A DNA stretch of 35,317 bases from Candidatus Wildermuthbacteria bacterium (GTDB lineage: Bacteria > Patescibacteriota > Minisyncoccia > Minisyncoccales > UBA10102). Position 1 is the stretch's first letter; each line of letters begins with the position of its first letter. Below are positions 7,900-17,405 of this stretch, piece after piece. Location of the stretch: NCBI GenBank assembly GCA_016186115.1, contig JACPMK010000001.1:1-35317 (forward strand), given 5' to 3'. The notes under the pieces are model-generated. The model had not been told where the DNA came from and did no database searches. It saw only the letters and a program-made list of their open reading frames with translations. The translations under genes and the position numbers were made by a program.

Positions 7900-9429
7900 A
7901 TGAATCCTTTTATTCTACTGGCGGTAGCATGTTTGACGCTGGCCATAGGAGCTATTCTTGGGTACTTTGCTCGTCAGTCAATTGCCAAGAGGCAGGCGGG
8001 CACAATTGAACAAAAACTCCAAAAGCGCATTGATGAGTTCGAAAAGGAAGGCGAAGCGATTATTGCAAAATCCCAAACCGAAGCGCGGGAAGTTTTAGAG
8101 TCCGCAAAAACGGAAGAAACCGAACGCAGAAAGACATTGCTTGCCGCAGAGCAGCTTTTGTTAAAACGCGAGAGTGCCATTGAACGCAAAGCATCAGAAT
8201 TGGAAGAAAAAGAAAAAAAACTTAAGACCAATGCAGACCAGATCGAGAATATTCAAAAGGAAGTTGAGGGGTTAAAAACAGAAGCATTGCAAAAGTTAGA
8301 ACAGGTGGCAAAGCTTTCACCCGAGCAGGCAAAAGAAGAATTGTTCAGCCGCGTGGAAAAGAAATACGAACAAGATATTCTGGGAAGAGTCCGGAAGCTT
8401 GAGCAGGAAGGCGAGGAACGCTTCGAGCGCAGGGCAAAAGAAATATTGGCATACGCAATTCAAAAAACAGCAGTTTCCCAGAACCAAGAAATTACCACCA
8501 CGACAGTAGTGCTTCCTTCCGAAGATATCAAAGGAAAAATCATTGGCAAGGAAGGAAGGAATATCCGTTCTCTGGAGCGTCTTGCCGGCGTTGAAATTAT
8601 TGTAGACGAGACCCCAGAAGCAGTAGTTATTTCCGGGTTTGATCCGGTGCGCCGTCATATTGCAAAGATCGCCTTGGAACGGCTCATCAAAGACGGGAGA
8701 ATCCATCCTGCCAGAGTGGAAGAAGAAGTGCTCAAGGTTCAGGCAGAAATTGAGACGCAAACCAAAGAAGCAGGAGAGACAGCGATCTACGACGTCGGTT
8801 TGGTGGGGGTAGATCCAAAACTTACTCATTTGCTGGGCCGGTTAAAATTCCGCACCAGCTATGGCCAGAATGTATTGCTTCACTCCATTGAAGTTGCGCA
8901 TTTGGCCTCGGCGATTGCTTCGGAAGTTGGAGTGGATGCATTAGTTGCAAAGAAAGCCGGCTTATTTCACGATGTTGGCAAGGCCTTGGATCATCAGCTT
9001 GAGGGTTCGCATGTGGAAATCGGGATTCGAATTTTGGAAAAGTTTGGAGTCGAAAAACCAGTGATCGACGCCATGAAATCGCATCACGAGGATTATCCCT
9101 ATGAATCGATTGAAGCGGTTATTATTCAGACGGCAGATGCGATTTCCGCCTCGAGACCCGGCGCGAGAAAAGACAATCTTGAAAATTATCTCAAGCGCAT
9201 TGGCGAATTGGAAAAAATTGCGGCAGGGTTTGGAGGAGTGGAAAAGGTGTATGCAATCCAGGCGGGAAGAGAGATTCGGGTCTTTGTGAAGCCAGATGAC
9301 GTGAATGATTTAAGTGCGCAGCAGCTTGCCCGCGATATCGCAAATCGTATCGAGGAAGAATTGCGCTATCCCGGAGAAATCAAAGTTACCCTCATTCGTG
9401 AAAATCGTTTCGTCGAATACGCCCGGTAG
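7900..9429 (+). CDS. rny: Ribonuclease Y
   Basis: N-terminal TM, coiled coil, KH (GKIIGKEGRNIRSLERLAGVEIIVDETP), HD domain (AKKAGLFHDVGKA). Confidence 0.97.
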   Translation: MNPFILLAVACLTLAIGAILGYFARQSIAKRQAGTIEQKLQKRIDEFEKEGEAIIAKSQTEAREVLESAKTEETERRKTLLAAEQLLLKRESAIERKASELEEKEKKLKTNADQIENIQKEVEGLKTEALQKLEQVAKLSPEQAKEELFSRVEKKYEQDILGRVRKLEQEGEERFERRAKEILAYAIQKTAVSQNQEITTTTVVLPSEDIKGKIIGKEGRNIRSLERLAGVEIIVDETPEAVVISGFDPVRRHIAKIALERLIKDGRIHPARVEEEVLKVQAEIETQTKEAGETAIYDVGLVGVDPKLTHLLGRLKFRTSYGQNVLLHSIEVAHLASAIASEVGVDALVAKKAGLFHDVGKALDHQLEGSHVEIGIRILEKFGVEKPVIDAMKSHHEDYPYESIEAVIIQTADAISASRPGARKDNLENYLKRIGELEKIAAGFGGVEKVYAIQAGREIRVFVKPDDVNDLSAQQLARDIANRIEEELRYPGEIKVTLIRENRFVEYAR

Positions 9430-9474
9430 TGCAGCTCCCTTGGACAGGCTTAGCCTGTCTACAATAGGAAAAAG

Positions 9475-9501
9475 AAAAACTGCCTCAAAAAGGCAGTTTT
9501 T
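9475..9501. terminator. Bidirectional Rho-independent terminator
   Basis: AAAAACTGCC-tcaaaaa-GGCAGTTTTT between convergent rny and tRNA-Gly. Confidence 0.85.
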
Positions 9502-9507
9502 CTTTTG

Positions 9508-9578
9508 AGCGGGTGATGGGAATCGAACCCACATGGTCAGGTTGGAAACCTGATGCACTACCACTGTGCTACACCCGC
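9508..9578 (-). tRNA. tRNA-Gly(TCC)
   Basis: Cloverleaf on minus strand GCGGGTG...TCAGG-TTTCCAA-CCTGA...GGTTCGATTCC...CACCCGC. Confidence 0.93.
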
Positions 9579-9640
9579 GCCTACGCCAGCTATCGCTGGC
9601 TTCGGCGGGTAAACCCGCTAGAGTCAGCAAACTCTGGCAA
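9579..9640. repeat. Cluster of three stem-loops between tRNA-Gly and tRNA-Pro
   Basis: GCCAGC-TATC-GCTGGC (9585-9600); GCGGGT-AA-ACCCGC (9606-9619); GCTAGAGT-cagcaa-ACTCTGGC. Confidence 0.75.
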
Positions 9641-9652
9641 TAAATTTTTTGG

Positions 9653-9723
9653 TCGGGGTGTCCAGATTCGAACTGGAACTGCATCCTCCCAAAGGACGCG
9701 TGCTACCATTACACCACACCCCG
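9653..9723 (-). tRNA. tRNA-Pro(TGG)
   Basis: Cloverleaf CGGGGTG...CGTCC-TTTGGGA-GGATG...GTTCGAATC...CACCCCGA. Confidence 0.93.
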
Positions 9724-9784
9724 CAAATCAGGTATGTTATAGCATTTTTGCCTTGCAGATTCAATGTATGGTATACTCATTATA

Positions 9785-10774
9785 ATGATTACCTTTCACG
9801 ACGTCTTGGCTCAGTTAACGTTCAACGATCAGTGCAGGAAGTTTGGAATCCCCTTGTGGCAGTGCCCGCATTTCTTGTTCTTTGTCATGGGCATGCTCAT
9901 TATTGTCTCGATTCTTATTGCGTATGCACTTGGTTCTCAACTGGTGGATGATCCTTTCGTTGTGAATCTTATTATCCTTGGCCTGACCGCTTCTCTTATC
10001 ACGATCGCATTCATTATTACTCACTCTTTTGAAAAATTAGCAGAAGCAAACCGTTTAAAATCAGAGTTTGTCGGTATTGTTTCCCATCAACTTCGCACTC
10101 CTCTTACCAACTTCATCTGGGCGCTCGATTTTCTCAACACCGAGGCAAAGGAAGATGTCACCGAGAAGCAGGAGGGGTATTTTCATATTCTCGAGGCCAA
10201 TGCCGACCGGATGAAAAATCTGGTAAACGAACTTCTTACGGTTTCCCGTATCCAAGAAGGAACATTGCCTTTGTATAAACAAGAATTTTCTTTTGTGCAG
10301 CTTGTCAACGTAGTGGTTTCAGAATTCAGCCCTTTAATTCGCGCTTCTAATATTAAGCTTGTGGTAGAGGGAGGTAGCGATCTTCCCAATGTGTACAGTG
10401 ACCCGGCCCGACTTCGCAATGTGGTTTCGAATTTGCTGGACAATGCTATTAAATACACCAAAAAAGCAGCAGACAAATCACAGAACCAGCAGGAACAGCC
10501 GGTGATTACTCTTCGGTATGAGGCCCGTGGCGACAAACTCTATTTTGAAATTCAAGATCAGGGAATCGGCATCCCGAGAAATGATGAAAAATATATTTTC
10601 CAGCGATTTTTCCGTTCCAGCAACGTGCTTAAACATGAAACACAAGGATCGGGACTGGGCTTGTACATTGCAAAATCAATTGTTGAAAAGGCAGATGGTG
10701 AAATGGGATTCCATTCCGAAGAGTACAAGGGGTCGACCTTTTGGTTTACCGTACCTTTTGCAACCCATGTATAA
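9785..10774 (+). CDS. Membrane sensor histidine kinase
   Basis: Two TM segments; HisKA FVGIVSHQLRTPLTNFIWAL; HATPase NVVSNLLDNAIKYT, DQGIGIP, GSGLGLYIAKSIVEKADGEM. Start at 9785 preferred over 9764. Confidence 0.93.
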   Translation: MITFHDVLAQLTFNDQCRKFGIPLWQCPHFLFFVMGMLIIVSILIAYALGSQLVDDPFVVNLIILGLTASLITIAFIITHSFEKLAEANRLKSEFVGIVSHQLRTPLTNFIWALDFLNTEAKEDVTEKQEGYFHILEANADRMKNLVNELLTVSRIQEGTLPLYKQEFSFVQLVNVVVSEFSPLIRASNIKLVVEGGSDLPNVYSDPARLRNVVSNLLDNAIKYTKKAADKSQNQQEQPVITLRYEARGDKLYFEIQDQGIGIPRNDEKYIFQRFFRSSNVLKHETQGSGLGLYIAKSIVEKADGEMGFHSEEYKGSTFWFTVPFATHV

Positions 10775-10786
10775 AAAGCAATTATT

Positions 10787-11170
10787 ATGAAAACAATTCT
10801 TTTTGTTGAAGACGAGTCAGCATTGCAAAAAACATTTGAAGATACATTAAAAGAGCAGGGATATTCCGTAATTCATGCGCTTGATGGCGAGACAGGGCTG
10901 CGTTTAGCAAAAGAGAAAAATCCCGACTTGGTGTTGCTCGATCTTATCTTGCCCAAGATGAGTGGATTTGAAGTATTGGAAGAGCTTAAACAAGACAAGG
11001 CCACCAAGCATATCCCAGTGATTATTCTTACCAATCTCGAAGACATGCAGAACGTGCAGAAGGCAGTGGATTTGGGAGCTACAACCTATCTTTTGAAATC
11101 AAGTTATCGACTTGAGGAAATTGTATCAAAAGTTAAACAAGCATTAGGAGAAACCCCCTTTTCACAGTGA
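10787..11170 (+). CDS. Response regulator receiver protein
   Basis: ILFVEDESALQKTF...PDLVLLDLILPKMSGFEVLEEL...VIILTN; single REC domain. Confidence 0.94.
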   Translation: MKTILFVEDESALQKTFEDTLKEQGYSVIHALDGETGLRLAKEKNPDLVLLDLILPKMSGFEVLEELKQDKATKHIPVIILTNLEDMQNVQKAVDLGATTYLLKSSYRLEEIVSKVKQALGETPFSQ

Positions 11171-12924
11171 CACGCGTTGAGGATCAACAGCTCAAGGCAT
11201 TTCTCAAAGATGCCGGACTGGTGGCAGATAAACAACTGAAAGAGGCAGAGAAAAAAGCGCACAAAGCCGATCTTTCTCTCGGCGATGTTTTGGTCGCAGA
11301 AGGATTTATTTCTCAAACGGACCGTTCCAAGACAGAAGCGTATATTCTTGGGATCCCATTCGTGAATCTCGAGAATAAAAAAATTGATCCTGAAATTTTG
11401 CGCATTATTCCGGAGCCCATTGCCCGTTCCCACAATATCGTCTCTTTTCGCAAGAATGGAAAAAATTTGGAGGTTGCAATGCTGGATCCCCAGGATTTAG
11501 TGACCATTGATTTTATTCGTAAGAAATCAGACCTCAAAATTTTCCCGCGGCTCACTACTCCCGAAAGTATTAAGCATGCGCTTCGGCAGTATTCAAAAAG
11601 CTTGGAAGCGGAATTCGGGGATATTATCAGGCAGGAAGTAACGGGTATTAAAGCCATTCAGCAGGCAGATATAGAAGAAGGGGCAGAGGTGGAAGAGCTG
11701 CAAAAAGCAGCAGAAGATCTTCCCGTGATCCGGATCGTGGATACATTGCTCAAGCACGCGGTACTGCAACGCGCCTCGGACATTCATATTGAGCCAACCG
11801 AAAAAGAAGTGCTGGTGCGTTACCGTATCGATGGAGTTTTGAGAGACGCGATGGTGCTTCCCAAGCAAGCAGCATCCGGAATTGTAGCCCGTATCAAGGT
11901 TCTTTCGAATTTGAAACTCGATGAGCACCGCCTTCCGCAGGACGGCCGTTTTAAAATTGAAACCGAGGACTACAAATATTCTATTCGTGTTTCTATTTTA
12001 CCGGTATTCGACGGCGAAAAGATCGTGATGCGTTTGCTTTCCGAAACATCCAAGGCCTATACCCTAGAGCAGTTGGGATTACGCGGCGAGGCATTGGAGC
12101 ATGTTCAGAGGGGCCTCAAGCGTCCGGTTGGCATGATTTTGATTACGGGCCCCACTGGCTCCGGGAAAACAACAACTTTGTACGCCATGATGGAAATTTT
12201 GAATACTCCCGAAGTCAATATTTCGACCGTAGAAGATCCAGTAGAATACCGTATGCTCCGCATCAATCAGACCCAGGTGAATCCGAAAATTGGACTCACG
12301 TTTGCCTCGGGACTGCGCTCTCTTTTACGCCAAGATCCAGATATCATCATGGTTGGAGAGATTCGCGACAAAGAAACAGCGGGCCTCGCAATCAATGCCG
12401 CGCTTACCGGGCACTTGGTGCTTTCAACTTTGCATACGAATACTGCCGCCGGCGCAATTCCCCGTTTGATTGATATGAAGGTTGAGCCATTTTTGTTGGC
12501 TTCCACCGTGAATCTTGTGATTGCGCAGCGACTGGTTCGTCGATTGTGCGAAGACAAGGAAGAGTACCGGCTTTCGCCACAGGATCTCGAACGTTTTAAG
12601 GAATATTGTGATATCGAAAAAGTAACCAAGACCATGCGGGAATCAAAAATGATTCCTTCCAACCGGACATTGCTGGACGTGTCATTTTATAAACCAAAAC
12701 CAAATGCAGAATCCCCTGACGGCTACCGGGGAAGAGTTGGAATTTATGAAGTATTGCCCGTGACCGAAACCATCAAGGGGTTGTTGGTAGAGCGCGCTTC
12801 TTCTGATCGGATTCAGCAACAGGCAGAACGCGAAGGCATGCTGACCATGATTGAGGACGGGCTATTAAAAGCAATCCAAGGCGTTACGACCATTGAAGAA
12901 GTCCTGCGTGTTATTAACGAATAA
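11167..12924 (+). CDS. pilB: Type IV pilus assembly ATPase PilB (GspE/PulE family)
   Basis: ASDIHIEPTEKEVLVRYRIDGVL; Walker A GPTGSGKTTTLYAMM; MVGEIRDKETAGLAINAALTGHLVLSTLHTN; GTG start. Confidence 0.96.
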   Translation: MTRVEDQQLKAFLKDAGLVADKQLKEAEKKAHKADLSLGDVLVAEGFISQTDRSKTEAYILGIPFVNLENKKIDPEILRIIPEPIARSHNIVSFRKNGKNLEVAMLDPQDLVTIDFIRKKSDLKIFPRLTTPESIKHALRQYSKSLEAEFGDIIRQEVTGIKAIQQADIEEGAEVEELQKAAEDLPVIRIVDTLLKHAVLQRASDIHIEPTEKEVLVRYRIDGVLRDAMVLPKQAASGIVARIKVLSNLKLDEHRLPQDGRFKIETEDYKYSIRVSILPVFDGEKIVMRLLSETSKAYTLEQLGLRGEALEHVQRGLKRPVGMILITGPTGSGKTTTLYAMMEILNTPEVNISTVEDPVEYRMLRINQTQVNPKIGLTFASGLRSLLRQDPDIIMVGEIRDKETAGLAINAALTGHLVLSTLHTNTAAGAIPRLIDMKVEPFLLASTVNLVIAQRLVRRLCEDKEEYRLSPQDLERFKEYCDIEKVTKTMRESKMIPSNRTLLDVSFYKPKPNAESPDGYRGRVGIYEVLPVTETIKGLLVERASSDRIQQQAEREGMLTMIEDGLLKAIQGVTTIEEVLRVINE

Positions 12925-12938
12925 AGATGCGCTGATCT

Positions 12939-14162
12939 ATGCCCATCTATTCTTACTCAGCCATTTCCCATAAGGGAGAAAAAATTACGGGCAAGGAAAA
13001 TGCGAGCAGCGAGCGGGAGCTTGCGCAAACATTGCGCCAAAGGGGATTTATCCTCACTTCATTTGAAGAGGAGGGAGTAAAAATCAAAAAATCATTGCTC
13101 AAGGATTTTACTGGAGGGCTTTTTGGAGTAGGGCTCGTGGACAAACTTGTGTTCATACGAAACCTCAAGGTCATGGCTTCTGCAGGAGTTCCTATCCCCC
13201 GTGCTTTGGACATACTTTCAAAGCAAGTCAAGAAAAAAAAGTTTCGCGATGCAATTCTTGATGTGAGGGAGCGTGTACTAAAGGGGCAGGCGCTTTCTCA
13301 GGCAATGGAGGCATACCCGGATATTTTTTCAGAGCTGGTGGTTAATATGGTGCGCGTGGGTGAAGAATCAGGAGGACTCGAAGAAGTATTGTCTCATCTT
13401 GCGTTTCAGTTGGAGAGAGAGCATGACGTCAAATCAAAGATCATGGGTTCTTTGCTGTATCCTGCGGTGGTGATTACGGCAATGATTCTGATCGGGATTG
13501 TCATGCTTATTTTTGTGGTCCCTCGTATGGCCAGCGTCTTTGATGAGTTGGGAGTGCACCTGCCCATCACAACAAGAATTGTGATTGGAATCGGTCAATT
13601 CATGGCTACCAAGTGGTACCTGTTCTTCTTGGGATTAGGGGGAGCTGCTTTTTTCTTTCGGTGGATCTACAGAAAAACTTTCTGGGGGAAAAATATGGCT
13701 GGCAGAATTGTGCTTTCTTTTCCTATTATCTCTGGGATTGTGCGTAAAACAAATACGGCTTTTACGGCCCGAACCTTGAGTTCTTTGATTGCCGCAGGAG
13801 TTGCGTTGGTGCGTTCTATCGAAATCACTTCCCGCGTGGTGGGGAATGTGTATTTTCAAAAAGCGCTTCAGCATTGCGCAGAGAGGGTGCAGACCGGAGA
13901 AAAATTTTCTCAAGTATTAAAGCATTATGAAAATTTGTACCCCGTTGTTTTGATTCAGATGGTGGAAATCGGGGAAGAAACCGGCCAGACCACGGAAGTG
14001 CTTTCCAAACTCGCCGAATTTTATGAAGAGGAGGTAACGAATCTCACGAAAAATCTCACCTCTATTATTGAGCCGATTCTTATGCTGGTCATTGGAGCTG
14101 TGGTTGGATTTTTTGCCATTTCAATGGTCCAGCCCATGTATTCGATGCTCAGTGCTTACTAG
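12939..14162 (+). CDS. pilC: Type IV pilus inner membrane protein PilC (GspF family)
   Basis: Duplicated GspF domains; LVVNMVRVGEESGGLEEVLSHLA and LIQMVEIGEETGQTTEVLSKLAEFYEEEV. Confidence 0.95.
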   Translation: MPIYSYSAISHKGEKITGKENASSERELAQTLRQRGFILTSFEEEGVKIKKSLLKDFTGGLFGVGLVDKLVFIRNLKVMASAGVPIPRALDILSKQVKKKKFRDAILDVRERVLKGQALSQAMEAYPDIFSELVVNMVRVGEESGGLEEVLSHLAFQLEREHDVKSKIMGSLLYPAVVITAMILIGIVMLIFVVPRMASVFDELGVHLPITTRIVIGIGQFMATKWYLFFLGLGGAAFFFRWIYRKTFWGKNMAGRIVLSFPIISGIVRKTNTAFTARTLSSLIAAGVALVRSIEITSRVVGNVYFQKALQHCAERVQTGEKFSQVLKHYENLYPVVLIQMVEIGEETGQTTEVLSKLAEFYEEEVTNLTKNLTSIIEPILMLVIGAVVGFFAISMVQPMYSMLSAY

Positions 14163-14170
14163 GCTTTTTT

Positions 14171-15082
14171 ATGCATGAGCCATGGCAGAGAAAAAAGATG
14201 CAGAATGGGTTTACATTAGTGGAACTTATGTTCTTTGTGCTGATTTTGGGAATTATTGTTGGTATGACCGTGGTCCTGTTTGCAAATCTTCAAAGGGGAT
14301 CAGACGTGAAACGTATCAGCGAAGATATGATTGGGATTCTTCAGTTGGCTCAAAGCAAAACCTTATCGTCAAATGGCGCAAGCAAATATGGAGTGTACTT
14401 TGAGACCAGTACGAACCCTCATCAGTATATTCTTTTTAAGGGCAATACTTTTAGCACGAGCGATCCCAATTCAAAAGAAATTTACAAGTTGCCATCGGGC
14501 GTAGAAATTTCTGCAATCAATCTGGGAGGAGGAAGTGAAATTGCCTTTGACCGTCTCACCGGAACATTGAATCCCTCGGGCAGTATCGCGTTACGATCTA
14601 TTGCAGACCCCTCTCTTGTCCAGACCATTTATATTGAGGACTCGGGCGTAGTGGGAATTGCAAGTTCTTCTGCTCCTTCTGATGCCAATCGTACCAAGGA
14701 TTCGCGTCATGTCCATTTTACCTATGATAGTATCTTGCGCCCTATCGACCCGGCCACAGAAAAACTTGTGTTGACGTTTGCCACAACAACCAAAGAAATT
14801 CTCCTGACGCAGAACATGCAGGCAGGCCAGATATATTGGGAAGGCGAGGTGGATGACGGCGGAGAAATTCAGCAGGTAAAAATTCATACCCATGCATTCA
14901 ATGATCCTGTGCTTGGAACCCGATTTTCCATTCATCGCGACCGGAGATTCAACACCAAACCTTTAACCATTGATATTGACGGGACCGTCGATCCAGATCC
15001 CGGTACTCTTATTCAGTACAATGCAAATGGTCAAACCAGCCAAGGAACTTCTATTTATGTGTCAGAACCAGAGCGGCAATAA
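14171..15082 (+). CDS. Prepilin-type protein (pseudopilin)
   Basis: Type III signal/prepilin motif MQNG|FTLVELMFFVLILGIIVGM. Confidence 0.9.
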   Translation: MHEPWQRKKMQNGFTLVELMFFVLILGIIVGMTVVLFANLQRGSDVKRISEDMIGILQLAQSKTLSSNGASKYGVYFETSTNPHQYILFKGNTFSTSDPNSKEIYKLPSGVEISAINLGGGSEIAFDRLTGTLNPSGSIALRSIADPSLVQTIYIEDSGVVGIASSSAPSDANRTKDSRHVHFTYDSILRPIDPATEKLVLTFATTTKEILLTQNMQAGQIYWEGEVDDGGEIQQVKIHTHAFNDPVLGTRFSIHRDRRFNTKPLTIDIDGTVDPDPGTLIQYNANGQTSQGTSIYVSEPERQ

Positions 15083-15623
15083 CAAAGGCCTCGCCCGCCA
15101 TAGCTCATTTCAGCGAGCGAAGGCGGGTGTCCTCCTTATGGAAGTTATTATTGCAACTGCGCTCGTCAGCGTGGTCGCGGTAAGCATTCTTGGTCTTGCT
15201 GCGTTTGCATTGGATCAGAACGCATACGCCAGAGAGGCAACGCAAGCCGTTTTTCTTGCTCAGGAAGCATTGGAAGGAGTGCGAAATTTTCGGGATGGAA
15301 TTGCTTGGAATGCTAACGATCCTGCCAATGAATATGACGGGCTTGGCGTGGTAAGTACCGGAGTTCCTTATCATACAAAGAAATCGAACGGCGCTCCCCC
15401 TCAATGGCAGCTCATCCAGGGGCAAGAGGTAGTGGGCAATTTCACGAGGAGCATTCAATTTGATAACGTGCAGCGCGACGGAAATGACAATATTGTTTCT
15501 TCGGGGGGTACCACGGATGTCAATACAAAAAAAGCAACGGTAACGGTTTCGTGGCAGAGAAAAGGAGCAATTCGACAAATTATTCTTGCTTCGTATTTTA
15601 CGAATTGGAGTATAAGTCCATGA
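15057..15623 (+). CDS. Prepilin-type protein
   Basis: RAKAG|VLLMEVIIATALVSVVAVSILGLAAFALDQ; start 15057 inferred (longer ORF starts 14970). Confidence 0.85.
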   Translation: MCQNQSGNNKGLARHSSFQRAKAGVLLMEVIIATALVSVVAVSILGLAAFALDQNAYAREATQAVFLAQEALEGVRNFRDGIAWNANDPANEYDGLGVVSTGVPYHTKKSNGAPPQWQLIQGQEVVGNFTRSIQFDNVQRDGNDNIVSSGGTTDVNTKKATVTVSWQRKGAIRQIILASYFTNWSISP

Positions 15624-16135
15624 ACAACAAAGAAAAAGGCACAACCATATTGGAGGTCGCTATCTATATTGCGGTCTTGGCGATTATTGTAGCAGCAGTC
15701 GGTTCCCTATTGCTTTGGGCAATACGTTCGCAGACAAAAGCGCGGGTACTCAAAGAGACCACGCTGTACGCCAGCAATGCCATGGACGCGATGACGAGAA
15801 AAATCAGGGAGGCGCAGAGCATATACGAGCCCACGACCTCTCTCAATCAGCTTTCTCTCGAAACAGCAGCCAATCCCCCAATTGATGAGAGTAGTACGTA
15901 TGTTGATTTATTTCTCTGCGATACAAGAATTTGTCTAAAGCGGGAGGGGGAAAATCCGGTGCCCCTTACTTCAGAAGAATTGGAGGTGCAGACATTGGAA
16001 TTTCGCGAGGTCACAACCACATTCATTCCTTCGGTTGAGATTACCCTCGAAGCACAATATAAGAATCCGTCTGCAAAGCCGGAACTTACGGCTTCTGCCA
16101 GAATAGTATCAACAGTTTCTTTCCGAGCATATTAA
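15620..16135 (+). CDS. Prepilin-type protein
   Basis: MNNKEKG|TTILEVAIYIAVLAIIVAAVGSLLLWAI; ATG at 15620 preferred. Confidence 0.85.
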   Translation: MNNKEKGTTILEVAIYIAVLAIIVAAVGSLLLWAIRSQTKARVLKETTLYASNAMDAMTRKIREAQSIYEPTTSLNQLSLETAANPPIDESSTYVDLFLCDTRICLKREGENPVPLTSEELEVQTLEFREVTTTFIPSVEITLEAQYKNPSAKPELTASARIVSTVSFRAY

Positions 16136-16140
16136 TTCAT

Positions 16141-17388
16141 ATGTCTTTACAAGAGGTATCAGCAATGCAAAGGGGTTTTGTCGTATTTTTCCTTACTTTG
16201 GTTCTTTTTGGAGTTATTCTTGTCATTGTGCTGGGGATTGCCTTGATAAGTACAACCCAGCAGCGTGCTCTCGGCGAGACCATCCAATCTGCCAAAGCAT
16301 ATTATGCAGCAGAGTCAGGAGTTGAAGATGCCTTGCTGCGTTTATCAAAGGCAATGAATTGGTCGAATACGTATTCCTTTCCCGTGGAATCTACAGCCAC
16401 TGTAGACGTTGATATTTCTGACGTAGCAGCCGGCACAAGAACTGTCCTTGCAGAGGGAAATTCGTCAAGCAGGGTGCGAAAAGTCAAGATTATCTACGAG
16501 CTTTCAGCGGGCAATGCCCAATTTTTCTATGGCGCTCACATCGGAGAAGGAGGATTACGGTTGAGTCCCAATAGTGCGGTCTTCGGCAACGTATTTTCGA
16601 ACGGCGATGTGATCCAAGGGTCCAATGCGGGAATTAAAAATACGGTCGAGATTGCTGGCGCAGGTCATCGAATCTCGGGAGGATATGTCAATGATAATGC
16701 GTATGTGGATGTTTGCCAAAATACCAATGTGATCGGGGATTTGCATGCCAATAGCAGTTCGGGATGCGGTGCGTTTATTCCTTTGGGCGCCCCTCCTGCG
16801 TCCATTCCCCTGCCCCTTTCTTCTGCCCAGATTGATCAATGGAAGGCAGATGCAGAAGGCGGAGGGGTTATCGTCGGAGATTACACCGTTCCCTTTGGAG
16901 GAGGAGCGATAACGTTGGGACCTAAAAAAATAACAGGAAACCTTATTGTTCAGAATAATGCCGAATTGATTCTGACAGGCACTCTTTGGGTGAATGGGAA
17001 TGTGATCCTTAATAATAATTCATGGGTTCATTTGCACGGTAATTACGGCACCACAAGCGGCATGATCATAAGCGATAGCGTGATTACTCTTTCGGAGAAT
17101 AACGACTCTACGGGCTCTGGCCAACCCGGAAGTTACCTCATGTATATTTCCACTTCTTCGGCAAACCCTGCGATTATTGTGGAGGAGAATGTACAAGTCG
17201 ATATTCTGTATGCAGGAAATGGATGGGTTGACATAGCAAATAACGCCTCGGTGAGAGAAGTAAACGCATATGGAATTGAGCTTGGGAATAATGCCGGATT
17301 GTACTATGAGATCGGTCTTCAGGATGTGCTTTTTACCAATGGCCCAGGCGGAGGATGGACTGTTGCAAGTTGGCAAGAAGTAGAATAA
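16141..17388 (+). CDS. PilX-like pilus-associated protein with beta-solenoid-like C-terminal region
   Basis: N-terminal TM then AKAYYAAESGVEDALLRLS; C-terminal repeats such as ITGNLIVQNNAELILTGTLWVNGNVILNNNSWVHLHG. Confidence 0.75.
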   Translation: MSLQEVSAMQRGFVVFFLTLVLFGVILVIVLGIALISTTQQRALGETIQSAKAYYAAESGVEDALLRLSKAMNWSNTYSFPVESTATVDVDISDVAAGTRTVLAEGNSSSRVRKVKIIYELSAGNAQFFYGAHIGEGGLRLSPNSAVFGNVFSNGDVIQGSNAGIKNTVEIAGAGHRISGGYVNDNAYVDVCQNTNVIGDLHANSSSGCGAFIPLGAPPASIPLPLSSAQIDQWKADAEGGGVIVGDYTVPFGGGAITLGPKKITGNLIVQNNAELILTGTLWVNGNVILNNNSWVHLHGNYGTTSGMIISDSVITLSENNDSTGSGQPGSYLMYISTSSANPAIIVEENVQVDILYAGNGWVDIANNASVREVNAYGIELGNNAGLYYEIGLQDVLFTNGPGGGWTVASWQEVE

Positions 17389-17405
17389 AAAGGTACAATA
17401 CAAAA

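Noticed and set aside
14970-15056. N-terminal extension of the second prepilin ORF
   Set aside because: Overlaps the upstream prepilin gene in another frame and would place a long non-leader segment before the cleavage site; ATG at 15057 fits better.
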